The notes beneath the pieces were generated by a model, which was not told the origin of the DNA, ran no database searches, and was given only the letters and a program-made list of their open reading frames with translations. DNA of 13,381 nucleotides, from contig CAKRNX010000053.1 of NCBI GenBank assembly GCA_934371475.1, forward strand, positions 1 to 13,381. The letters are read 5' to 3'. The DNA is from an uncultured Lachnospiraceae bacterium. GTDB lineage: Bacteria > Bacillota > Clostridia > Lachnospirales > Lachnospiraceae. The translations under genes were made by a program, and so were the position numbers. Every line of letters begins with the position of its first letter. The stretch's first letter is position 1. Shown here piece by piece: positions 1-6,943 of the stretch.

Positions 1-363
1 CGCCACATCCATCATCTGCTGTCCGATCGTAAACACGGGATTCAGTGCATTTCCGGGTTCCTGATAAATCATGGAGATCTCGCCGCTCCGGATCTGATTC
101 ATTTCCTTATCGTTCATCTCCAGGATATTTTTCCCTTTATATAAAATCTTTCCCTCTGGGATAAGGTACTGTTCCTGTGGAATTACTCCGAGGATTGATT
201 TTACGGTCGTCGTCTTTCCACAGCCAGCTTCTCCCACAATTCCGACTTTTTCGCCTTTTTTCACGCTCAGATCAATGCCGTCAAGCACTTTTGTGTATCC
301 TTTATATACTTTGTACCAGAGCTTCAATCCTTCTATTTCCAGTATGGTTTTTTCCTCAGCCAT
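1..363 (-). CDS. ABC transporter ATP-binding protein, OppD/DppD type (partial, C-terminus outside window)
   Basis: This is the N-terminal 121 residues of a nucleotide-binding subunit that would power the peptide/nickel-type importer encoded just upstream. It acts at the cytoplasmic face of the membrane. The sequence shows a Walker A motif, GEAGCGKT, at residues 44-51 and a Q-loop, IYQEP, with Gln at 101. The ABC signature, Walker B and H-loop lie beyond the left edge. The Walker A differs from the GESGSGKS usual in OppD/DppD. The ATG at 363 overlaps the last 8 nt of the permease gene (stop TGA at 358-356), so the two are probably translationally coupled. OppD-type rather than OppF-type is inferred from its place directly after the OppC-type permease. 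Substrate is unknown. Confidence 0.9.
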   Translation of the reverse strand, partial: MAEEKTILEIEGLKLWYKVYKGYTKVLDGIDLSVKKGEKVGIVGEAGCGKTTTVKSILGVIPQEQYLIPEGKILYKGKNILEMNDKEMNQIRSGEISMIYQEPGNALNPVFTIGQQMMDVA

Positions 364-1309
364 TTTTCCCATCTCCCTTCGAGAGCATGTCTCCGATGCC
401 GTCTCCCATAAAGTTAAATCCAAGGATAATAATAACGATCGCCAGGGATGGAAAAACAGTCATCCACCATGCATCCGGCATATAACGGGACCCGTCTGAT
501 ACCATCTGTCCGAGCGATGGTGTGGGAGGCTGCTCACCTAACCCTACAAAACTCAGGGTTGCCCCGATCAGGATCACCCAGCCTACATCCAGCGCCATTT
601 TTGTAAAAATGGAGGAGAGACAGTTCGGCAGAATTTCTTTAAAAATAATATGCAGTTTGCTTGCCCCCATCAGATCTGCACCGATCACAAAATTCTCCTG
701 CCTGCAGGATGTAGCTGATCCATATACCAGACGGCAGTACCAGGGCCACCACATGATCGTCACTGCAATCATGGAGTTGGTCAGATTCGGCTTCAGAACA
801 GAAGCTACTGCCAGCGCCAGCAGCATGGCCGGCACGGAAAGGAAAATGTCTGTAATTCTCATGATAATGGTATCCACCATCGTTCCCTGCATATATCCTG
901 CCAGCATTCCCAGCACAGATCCTACAGGAACCGAAATCGCAAGCACCAGAACAGACATAAACAGCGCACCGCGAAATGAAAAGATAATACGTGTTAAAAT
1001 ATCACGTCCCATATTGTCAGATCCGAGAAGGAACTGCGCGCCCGGCGCTTTACAGACATTTGAAAAATCCGTATATGCCTTGGCATGCGCCGGATAAGGC
1101 GCCACATATGGTGCGAAGATTGCCGCCAGAACAACCAGAACAACAATCACGAGTCCCACGACTGAGAGTTTATTTCTGGAAAATTTATACCAGGCTTTTT
1201 TCAGCCGTTCTGTCCTGCTCCCGTTTTCATCCTGCTCCGGCCTCACTTCCGGACGTTTTGCCTCTATCGCCAGTGCCTTCTTTAATTCTTTTTCTTTATT
1301 TACAGCCAT
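356..1309 (-). CDS. ABC transporter permease, OppC/DppC family
   Basis: This is the second integral-membrane subunit of a peptide/nickel-type ABC importer, 317 residues. A charged cytoplasmic N-terminus of about 46 residues precedes the first membrane helix (about 48-69), as in the OppC_N family. The family landmarks follow: GSDNMGRDILTR (96-107), RITDIFLSVP (151-160), the EAA loop that contacts the ATPase (about 210-229, GADLMGASKL then IIFKEILPN), LSFVGLGEQPPTPSLGQM (252-269), and a C-terminal NFMGDGIGDMLS. The start ATG shares one base with the stop of the upstream permease (TAATG), and a purine-rich GGGGGTGGA lies just before it. It overlaps the ATPase gene by 8 nt. The family assignment is secure; the substrate cannot be read from the sequence. 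Confidence 0.95.
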   Translation of the reverse strand: MAVNKEKELKKALAIEAKRPEVRPEQDENGSRTERLKKAWYKFSRNKLSVVGLVIVVLVVLAAIFAPYVAPYPAHAKAYTDFSNVCKAPGAQFLLGSDNMGRDILTRIIFSFRGALFMSVLVLAISVPVGSVLGMLAGYMQGTMVDTIIMRITDIFLSVPAMLLALAVASVLKPNLTNSMIAVTIMWWPWYCRLVYGSATSCRQENFVIGADLMGASKLHIIFKEILPNCLSSIFTKMALDVGWVILIGATLSFVGLGEQPPTPSLGQMVSDGSRYMPDAWWMTVFPSLAIVIIILGFNFMGDGIGDMLSKGDGKNG

Positions 1310-2331
1310 TATTTTCCACCCCCTAAACGAATCCTGGGGTCAAGATACGCCACCACGATATCCACAATAATATTTACCGTCACAAAGACAAATCCAAATA
1401 CCATAATAACTCCTGAAATTGCATTCAGATCTTTAGACAGCATGGCATTCAGTCCATATTTGGAAATACCGGGCCAGCTGAAAATACTCTCAATCAGAAA
1501 CGCATTTCCCATCAATGAAGCAATATCCATACCCATACAGGAAACTGCCGGGATCAGAGAAGGCTTGAGCAGATATTTATTATTAATCAGCTTTTCCGGC
1601 ACTCCGTATCCCTTCATAGCGATCAGATAATCCTTGGACGAATTTTCCACCATAGCATTGCGCACCAGTCTTGCATCCTGGAACATACCGCCCAGAGCCA
1701 ATGCAACAGCCGGAATAATCAGATGCAGAAACGCATCCCAGGCTACCAGCGGTCTCCCTTCCAGCAGCGCATCCAGCACATACAGTCCTGTCACCGTGTG
1801 GGGCGGTGTCAAGCCGGAACTTAACCTTCCAAGCACGGGAATAATTTTCCACACATATCCAAACAGCAGCAGCAGCAGAATTGCCACTACAAATCCCGGA
1901 AGTGCTACTCCCGCATAGGAAAAAACTCTCAGTATCCCGTCAATCGCCGTATTTTTATGTTTTGCCGCCACTTTTCCTATGAATATGGATCCCAGGATCA
2001 GAATAAGAGTAGAGAAGATCACTACCTCTACGGTAGCGGGAAGAAACTGAAGAATATCCTTTGCCACAGCTCTGTCTGTCGTAGTAGAAATACCGAAATC
2101 TCCGTGAAGCACACCGGAAATCCAGTAAACATACTGCACAGGCAATGATTCATTTAAATGATTCGTTTCTCTGAAATTTTCAAGTGCTTCTGGTGTTGCT
2201 GTCGCCCCCAGAGCCATTCTTGCCGGGTCTCCCGGAACAATTCTGGCGATTGTAAAAATCACAACCGACAGTCCGAATATGACAATAATGGACAGCAGCA
2301 GCCTATGTAACACATATTTTTTTAGATTCAT
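1309..2331 (-). CDS. ABC transporter permease, OppB/DppB family
   Basis: This is the first membrane subunit of the importer, 340 residues, the usual family length. The first membrane helix is at about 9-30, followed by the OppB landmarks: PGDP (33-36), a periplasm-type loop ending in GDFGIST (77-83), the EAA loop around 234-260 with DYLIAMKGYGVPEKL, ESIFSWPGISKYGLNA (281-296), and the C-terminal YLDPRIRL (329-336). The ATG at 2331 has an AGGTGAG ribosome binding site 7 nt upstream. It is separated from the binding-protein gene by 141 nt that hold hairpins, and joined to the next permease by a one-base stop/start overlap. With its neighbours it should form the translocation pore for a peptide, nickel or related ligand. 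Confidence 0.95.
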   Translation of the reverse strand: MNLKKYVLHRLLLSIIVIFGLSVVIFTIARIVPGDPARMALGATATPEALENFRETNHLNESLPVQYVYWISGVLHGDFGISTTTDRAVAKDILQFLPATVEVVIFSTLILILGSIFIGKVAAKHKNTAIDGILRVFSYAGVALPGFVVAILLLLLFGYVWKIIPVLGRLSSGLTPPHTVTGLYVLDALLEGRPLVAWDAFLHLIIPAVALALGGMFQDARLVRNAMVENSSKDYLIAMKGYGVPEKLINNKYLLKPSLIPAVSCMGMDIASLMGNAFLIESIFSWPGISKYGLNAMLSKDLNAISGVIMVFGFVFVTVNIIVDIVVAYLDPRIRLGGGK

Positions 2332-2363
2332 GCGCTATCTCACCTTTTCCCTTTTTTATTCAT

Positions 2364-2390
2364 CTGTGGGGAGGGAGTTCCTCCCCGCAG
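2364..2390 (-). other. GC-rich intercistronic hairpin between binding protein and permease
   Basis: An 11-nt inverted repeat with a 5-nt loop (arms 2364-2374 and 2380-2390) carries one mismatch (C-A in the minus-strand RNA). No T-run follows it on either strand, so it is unlikely to be a full terminator. In importer operons such hairpins after the binding-protein gene often protect its 3' end or reduce read-through, which gives more binding protein than permease. That role here is inference from position. Confidence 0.6.
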
Positions 2391-2392
2391 TT

Positions 2393-2439
2393 CAGATCGA
2401 ACACATGCACCATCTGTACATATTCGATCTGTTGTACAG
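2393..2439 (-). other. Two overlapping, mutually exclusive inverted repeats
   Basis: CAGATCGAA (2393-2401) pairs perfectly with TTCGATCTG (2423-2431), and the inner ATGTAC/GTGCAT pair can extend that stem. A second perfect repeat, CTGTACA (2414-2420) with TGTACAG (2433-2439), shares bases with the first, so both cannot form at once. They lie in the binding-protein/permease gap, upstream (in transcription) of the GC-rich hairpin. Confidence 0.5.
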
Positions 2440-2472
2440 CCTGTTCAAAAATACCTTGGCATTCCTGCTGCT

Positions 2473-4095
2473 TTAATTAATTCTGTAATCACGGAACAGA
2501 TAATTGTATCCCAGGGACAGGGATACACTCTCTCCCGCCGCTGCCCGCGTTACGGCCGGGATTTCAATGTTATCATAATACGCATGCTTTTCCACCTGCT
2601 CTGCCACTGCAATGCCCCAGCATTCTTCCGCCGCCTGTTTCTGAATTTTCGCATATGCAGCAGCTCTCTCGCCATCATCTAATGTCGTCAGTGCCGCGAC
2701 AATCGCCTGATCAACTTCCTCGCTCTGCAGCCATTCTGTCTGCTGCCAGGTACCCGCCATATCAGAATCAAATCTCTGGTAGAGCATGGAACCGGCTTCC
2801 GGATAATCGCCGGATACAAAACACGTAGAAGCATTCGGCGTTGTCTCAACGCTTCCACAGTTATCTACGTGGGTTGCCCACGGAACCTTCGTCACATTAA
2901 TTGTTACGCCAAGTGCGGATGCCGTTGCCTGCAGCAGCAGTGCCAACTTTTCCTCATCAGGCACATCTGCAATCCACTCAATCTCAATCGGAAGCTCACC
3001 GGATACCAGTGCATCATCATATTCTGACTGCTGCAGCTCTTCCTGTGCCTTTTCCAGACTGTACTCATATTCATAACCATCGGAACTCTGCCCAAATACT
3101 TCATTCGGCACAACGGAACTTACTGTCTGATATCCCGGGAAGAGTACATCACACACCTGTCCATAATCAATCAAATATGCCAGCGCCCTTCTCACATGTA
3201 CATCATCTGTCGGCTGCTTTTTCGTATTCAGCATCAGATAAAGCATCTGTCCGCTCGCAAAACTTCCCACGCTGACTCCGTCCAGCGCATCCAGCGCATC
3301 ATATGCTTCATTTGTCTGCCACTGATCTGAAATCTGTACTTCACCGGTACTCATCATCGTTCTTACCGTTGCGGTCTCCGTATTCATAATTACTTCCACT
3401 GCTTCCGGCGCATTTTCTTCCCATTCCTGATAATAATCTGCAAACTGTGCCATACAGATACGGTCCTGCGTTCTCATCTCAGTCAGATAATATGCTCCGC
3501 TTCCTGCATCATGTTCTGCCAGAAACGCTTTTCCGTAATCTCCGTATTCCCCATACGAACCATCTGACAGGTTTGCCATCACCAGATCTTCATTCAGCAC
3601 ATACAATCTTGGAAGAATGGACAAGAACGGAGCAAACGCTTCTTTTAAATGAAATACAACCGTTGTATCATCCGGCGCTTCCGTGTCTTCCACATACGGT
3701 GCAAACAAATAGGCAAAGCCTTCTCCCATTGTCAGCAGACGGTTCATGGAAAATACTACATCGGATGCTTTCAGATCGGAACCGTCATGGAATTTGACAC
3801 CTTCTCTGAGCTTAAAAGTCCAGGTCAGTCCATCTTCCGATGTCTCCCAGCTCTCAGCCAGACCTGCGGTTGGGTTGTTTTCCATATCCGGATATACAAG
3901 AGAATCATACATATTGACGCATGCAATACAGGAAGCACAGTCCACAGATGTGCCCGGGTCAATCACTCCTCCGGACGACTGTGTAATACGCAGTACCTTA
4001 CCTGTCTCTTCTGCCATTGCCGGAAGTCCTCCAAATACTGTTGTTCCAGCAATCACTGCCGCCATTGTTAATGCACAGACTTTTCTTTTTTTCAT
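2473..4095 (-). CDS. Extracellular solute-binding protein, SBP family 5 (OppA/DppA type)
   Basis: This is the ligand-capturing subunit of the importer, 540 residues. I chose the ATG at 4095 because an excellent AAAGGAGGAG site lies just upstream and the protein then opens with a classic Sec signal: MKKRK, a hydrophobic core at about 7-24, and PAMA before EE, with likely cleavage after residue 28. An in-frame extension to 4236 exists but has no ribosome site and would bury the signal. The family 5 signature is clear: GLAESWETSEDGLTWTFKL and REGVKFHDG at about 78-105. Two oddities stand out. There is no lipobox cysteine, although most Gram-positive binding proteins are lipid-anchored. The mature chain has about eight cysteines, including C53-x2-C56-x2-C59 where the family normally has small residues. 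Ligand unknown. Confidence 0.95.
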   Translation of the reverse strand: MKKRKVCALTMAAVIAGTTVFGGLPAMAEETGKVLRITQSSGGVIDPGTSVDCASCIACVNMYDSLVYPDMENNPTAGLAESWETSEDGLTWTFKLREGVKFHDGSDLKASDVVFSMNRLLTMGEGFAYLFAPYVEDTEAPDDTTVVFHLKEAFAPFLSILPRLYVLNEDLVMANLSDGSYGEYGDYGKAFLAEHDAGSGAYYLTEMRTQDRICMAQFADYYQEWEENAPEAVEVIMNTETATVRTMMSTGEVQISDQWQTNEAYDALDALDGVSVGSFASGQMLYLMLNTKKQPTDDVHVRRALAYLIDYGQVCDVLFPGYQTVSSVVPNEVFGQSSDGYEYEYSLEKAQEELQQSEYDDALVSGELPIEIEWIADVPDEEKLALLLQATASALGVTINVTKVPWATHVDNCGSVETTPNASTCFVSGDYPEAGSMLYQRFDSDMAGTWQQTEWLQSEEVDQAIVAALTTLDDGERAAAYAKIQKQAAEECWGIAVAEQVEKHAYYDNIEIPAVTRAAAGESVSLSLGYNYLFRDYRIN

Positions 4096-4107
4096 AATTC
4101 TCCTCCT
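4093..4107 (-). promoter_or_regulatory. Ribosome binding site that fixes the binding-protein start
   Basis: On the minus strand, AAAGGAGGAG is followed by AATT and then ATG at 4095. It is a near-perfect match to the 16S rRNA tail, and it decides for the 540-residue protein over the 587-residue extended reading. Confidence 0.85.
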
Positions 4108-4186
4108 TTTGTACAAATCAAGCCTCCGCTGCAGCTGCCAAATCTCCATATAAACATGGCTGCCTGGCCTCTTGCCCGCGGGAATC

Positions 4187-4233
4187 AAACAGGAGAACAA
4201 AAATGTTTTCTGAACACCTTTGTTCTCCTGTTT
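4187..4233 (-). promoter_or_regulatory. 15-bp perfect inverted repeat in the binding-protein leader
   Basis: AAACAGGAGAACAAA (4187-4201) is perfectly complementary to TTTGTTCTCCTGTTT (4219-4233), with a 17-nt loop that can itself form a TGTT/AACA mini-stem. It lies about 40-85 nt after the predicted transcription start and about 90 nt before the ATG. No T-run follows on the minus strand, so it is not a simple terminator. It could be an operator for a dimeric regulator or a structured RNA. A smaller perfect stem, CATATT/AATATG (4239-4258), comes just before it in the transcript. Confidence 0.7.
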
Positions 4234-4278
4234 CATTACATATTCCGTTTCAAATATGCTGTCTGCCTGTTTAGCAAG

Positions 4279-4307
4279 TTTATATCACAGTACTTTTTTT
4301 GTGTCAA
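4279..4307 (-). promoter_or_regulatory. Sigma-A promoter of the ABC importer operon
   Basis: On the minus strand, TTGACA (4307-4302) is followed by a 17-nt spacer and TATAAA (4284-4279). TGA directly precedes the -10 box, giving the extended -10 pattern TGN. The start of transcription should be near 4272, leaving a leader of about 177 nt. The DNA just upstream is rich in A and T runs, which could act as an UP element. Confidence 0.85.
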
Positions 4308-4480
4308 TAAAAAATATGACTTTGAAATGGTTTTTCAGGTATTATCTTTTTTTATAAATTATTATCTGACTTACAGTAAAGAATAAAAAGATTTTGCTGT
4401 CATTTTCTTTCTCATTTTGACGTTTCTCATGACAATCCGTATAAATTTTTAATGCCAGCCGAAACGCTGTCATAAATGTC

Positions 4481-5107
4481 CTATATTCCCAGCTTCTTTT
4501 TTACATAATACTCAATCAGATCTACGCATCCTTCTATTCCCACAAACTCACTGTTCAGAATCATATCGTAATGAATCGGCGCTCTCCAGTCTTTTCCACC
4601 TGTATAATACCGATAGTAATCGGTACGATACTGGTCTGTCCGGATCAGCAGCCGTTCCGCCTCCTGTGCATCTACATCCATATGCTCCATCGTTCTTTTG
4701 ATACATGCCTCTCTGGGCGCCTCAATGTAAACACTCACTTTTCTTGGATAATCCCGCAGCACATAGTCAGCGCATTTTCCTACAATCACACAGGATTCTT
4801 CCTCTGCCAGCTGCCGGATAATCTCACTCTGATAGCGGAACAGATTTTCATTTGAAACAAATTCTCTGTCTACCGGAATGTATTTCCTGGCCGCCGGGAA
4901 CTTTCTCAGCTCACGGATCACCACATTTTCACTCAGTTTTTCATCTGCCTTCCAAAACTCCTGTTCTTCGATACCGCTGTACCTGGAAGCCAGTGTCAGG
5001 ATCCTGTTCTCATAACAGGAAATACCCAGCCGTTTTGCCACACGGGAGGCGATTGTTTTTCCGCCGCTTCCAAAACCGCGTGCCACTGTAATTACATAAT
5101 TTTCCAT
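4481..5107 (-). CDS. Cytidylate kinase-like family protein (P-loop NMP-kinase fold)
   Basis: This 208-residue cytoplasmic protein fits the cytidylate-kinase-like family (Cytidylate_kin2), which is common in Clostridia and whose true substrate is mostly unknown. The P-loop GFGSGGKT is at residues 11-18. SCVIVGKCADYVLRDYP at about 105-121 is the family's central strand-helix signature. A lid-like segment follows (RTDQYRTDYYRYYTGGKDW, about 156-174), with arginines placed as in NMP kinases. The ATG has an AGGAGG site 5 nt upstream. It has its own predicted promoter and a leader of about 190 nt, so it is probably transcribed apart from the MATE gene. The family is secure; nucleotide or other substrate specificity cannot be inferred, and it should not be called Cmk, the housekeeping enzyme. 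Confidence 0.88.
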   Translation of the reverse strand: MENYVITVARGFGSGGKTIASRVAKRLGISCYENRILTLASRYSGIEEQEFWKADEKLSENVVIRELRKFPAARKYIPVDREFVSNENLFRYQSEIIRQLAEEESCVIVGKCADYVLRDYPRKVSVYIEAPREACIKRTMEHMDVDAQEAERLLIRTDQYRTDYYRYYTGGKDWRAPIHYDMILNSEFVGIEGCVDLIEYYVKKKLGI

Positions 5108-5494
5108 TTTTTCCTCCTGTTTCCCGCCCGTACGATCTGCCTGTAACCAAATATCTGACTAATTCCCAAAACTGCATTTTCCGGCACAGGTGACGCACCG
5201 CTGCCTGATACACGCAAGTCCCTGCCATTTCTTATTTCTTTTCACAACTCCGCAGGGCACTTCCCTGATTCGGTTAAACAAAAACAGCTGCATATTTGAT
5301 GCGCCGATTATAACACAGCAAATATACAGCCACAAGAAAAGATTGTTCTTATTTCTTTTTGTAAAAAATTTTTTTGATTTTCTAAATTTTTTATGCAGAT
5401 ACTCTGCACAAAGTCAAGCAGACACACTCAAACTCGCGCACCACTGATACTGATTTGTTTCTTGCCGTCTGCAGAGATGGAAGCCATCTCACAT
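5108..5494 (-). other. 387-nt intergenic region: 3' repeat copy, A/T tract, promoter and leader
   Basis: No gene is seen here. After the MATE stop come most of repeat copy B, a small perfect stem TGCAGA/TCTGCA (5394-5408), a tract of A and T runs at about 5354-5394, the kinase promoter, and a leader. The leader contains the stem CAGGG/CCCTG (5253-5267) and GGTG/CACC (5189-5199). I cannot assign the leader to a known riboswitch class. No convincing terminator with a T-run is visible after the MATE gene. Confidence 0.65.
5307..5335 (-). promoter_or_regulatory. Predicted promoter of the cytidylate-kinase-like gene
   Basis: On the minus strand, TTGTGG (5335-5330), a 17-nt spacer and a perfect TATAAT (5312-5307) with TGT directly before it (extended -10). 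The weak -35 box is offset by the extended -10 and by A/T runs at 5354-5394. Transcription should start near 5300, giving a leader of about 193 nt. Confidence 0.75.
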
Positions 5495-5513
5495 CTATCT
5501 CACACCTGATATA
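5453..5513 (-). repeat. Structured intergenic repeat, copy B (3' end of the MATE gene)
   Basis: Positions 5496-5453 (minus strand) align without gaps over 44 nt with 8363-8320, with 36 identical bases. Both begin AGATGTGAGATG and end AACAAAT. Copy B also has an 11-nt tandem duplication (AGGTGTGAGAT then AGATGTGAGAT) preceded by TATATC, which extends it to 5513. It can fold as GAGATGG-CTT-CCATCTC (5490-5474), a perfect 7-bp stem. The last five codons and the stop of the MATE gene fall inside it. Confidence 0.6.
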
Positions 5514-6883
5514 CACTGTCTGTGAAATGTAAAATAAAACACCACGCCTTTGAGCATACTTGTCAGCGTAAGCGCCCACCAGATACCGTCCAGGCCAAGC
5601 GATGTATGCCCCAGCGCCAGTGCCAGCGGGATCCGAAGCCCCGTCAGCGTCACACTGATGACACTGCAGATCTTTGTCTTGCCAAGTCCTGCGATTGCTC
5701 CTTCGGACATCAGCTCCACTGCCATAAACGGTTCACTCAGCCCTACAATCACCAGATACCCCATCATCACCGGGATCACTTCTTCTTCGTGAAAAAACAG
5801 CCTCGATACCGGCTCCGGGAACAGCACAAACAGGAACGTGACAATCAGCCCCAGCCCAATCACCATAAACAGGGAAATCCGGTAGCCTTTCTTCATCCGA
5901 TCCCGCTTCCCTGCTCCAAAATTCTGTCCCACAAAGGCATTCATTGCACTTCCGAAACCTTCCGCCGCATTCCAACAGATAGACTCAATCTGTCCGCCTA
6001 CTCTTTGAGTCGCCACAGCACCGGATCCAAAGCCTGCCACCAGCCTAGTCAACACCATGGAGATCATACAGTACAGTGATGACTGCACGGCCGTCGGAAA
6101 TCCCATGCGCAGCACATCTGTATAACAGTTCCTGTCCGTTTTCTCCGTCAGCCGAACCCTGGCAAGTATATTTTCCTGTCTCTCTTCTTTTTTCTCATTG
6201 ACCTGCCGCCTGCGGGAACGGAAAATCTCAATGATGAGTACAAACATCGCCACAACCTGCGCTGTGACAGTTGCGACTGCCGCACCTACGACCTCCAGGC
6301 GCGGGAATGGACCGATCCCCATGATCAATACCGGATCCATGACCATATTGACAATGAGACCGATCCCATTTGATTTCAGCGGCGTTTTTGAATCTCCTTG
6401 GGCTGTAAACAATCCCGTCATCGTATAATTGATGTAGGAAAATACAATCATTCCGCACGTAATTTTCATATAAATCTTAGCGTAGCCTACAGTTACCGGA
6501 TCGCTGATGCCAAACACGCCCACCAGCGGACCGGTAAACAGTACGCACACCAGACCGAACAGAAGTCCGAATACAAACACCATCTGCAGAGCCGCCTGCG
6601 CGTATTTTCTGGCTTTTTCCGTATCATTTCTGCCTATGCTCTGCGCCACATGAACCTGTCCGCCCATGCGCGTCAGCACGGAGAGTCCCTGCGACAGCCA
6701 GCTGTACATGCCGCCTACTCCCACGCCGGCCACGGCATCCGCCCCCAGCGTGCCAATCCAGGCCATATCCGTAATATTGTAGGCAGTAGAAAGCAGCGAC
6801 GAGGCCATGATCGGCATAGCCAGCCCCGCCACTACTTTTAAAATAGGACCTTCTGTCAAATCCCCCTGTATTTTTTTGCCCAT
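5495..6883 (-). CDS. MATE family multidrug/toxin extrusion transporter
   Basis: This is a 462-residue polytopic membrane protein, the usual length for 12-helix MATE exporters driven by Na+ or H+ gradients. The opening (LAMPIMASSLLSTAYNITDM, about 21-40) and the GTLGADAVAGVGVG segment after it match the first-helix region of MATE proteins. YTMTGLFTAQGDSKTPL (about 153-169) is a family landmark. The two six-helix halves are joined by a strongly charged cytoplasmic linker at about 222-252 (RSRRRQVNEKKEERQEN). The second half has AEGFGSAMNAFVGQNFGAGK, which mirrors the first half. The start at 6883 has AGGAG only 2 nt upstream, unusually close; no better in-frame start is visible. It follows hisIE by 60 nt without a clear promoter, so read-through from the his cluster is likely. 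Substrate unknown. Confidence 0.93.
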   Translation of the reverse strand: MGKKIQGDLTEGPILKVVAGLAMPIMASSLLSTAYNITDMAWIGTLGADAVAGVGVGGMYSWLSQGLSVLTRMGGQVHVAQSIGRNDTEKARKYAQAALQMVFVFGLLFGLVCVLFTGPLVGVFGISDPVTVGYAKIYMKITCGMIVFSYINYTMTGLFTAQGDSKTPLKSNGIGLIVNMVMDPVLIMGIGPFPRLEVVGAAVATVTAQVVAMFVLIIEIFRSRRRQVNEKKEERQENILARVRLTEKTDRNCYTDVLRMGFPTAVQSSLYCMISMVLTRLVAGFGSGAVATQRVGGQIESICWNAAEGFGSAMNAFVGQNFGAGKRDRMKKGYRISLFMVIGLGLIVTFLFVLFPEPVSRLFFHEEEVIPVMMGYLVIVGLSEPFMAVELMSEGAIAGLGKTKICSVISVTLTGLRIPLALALGHTSLGLDGIWWALTLTSMLKGVVFYFTFHRQCISGVR

Positions 6884-6943
6884 AACTCCTGTATACCTAA
6901 TATCCCTTCTATCTTCTCTCTATCCCACAGGCAATCTCTTATC

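Larger units (their letters stand above)
4096..4480 (-). other. 385-nt intergenic region: promoter plus leader of the importer operon
   Basis: No gene is seen here. From the kinase side, about 170 nt of very AT-rich DNA leads into the promoter at 4279-4307, then the leader with two stems (4239-4258 and 4187-4233), then a stretch with the palindrome CCCGCGGG (4175-4182) and a possible CCAT/ATGG stem, ending in the ribosome site. I do not recognise a T-box, or any other named riboswitch, by its conserved motifs. Confidence 0.7.

Noticed and set aside
4175..4182. CCCGCGGG palindrome in the importer leader
   Set aside because: Only 8 bp, with no second copy or partner site seen. It may be chance and adds nothing beyond the 15-bp repeat nearby.
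4096..4236. A 47-residue N-terminal extension of the binding protein
   Set aside because: It has no ribosome site, would bury the Sec signal peptide, and runs through the leader's inverted repeat. The strong AGGAGG site fixes the start at 4095.
4452..4473. Hairpin after the cytidylate-kinase-like gene as a terminator
   Set aside because: The stem is short with an internal mismatch, and it is followed on the minus strand by TAAAAATTTAT rather than a T-run. Not convincing as intrinsic.
5394..5408. TGCAGA/TCTGCA stem next to a T-run as a terminator of the MATE transcript
   Set aside because: In the minus-strand direction the stem is followed by an A-run. The T-run lies on the wrong side for either strand.
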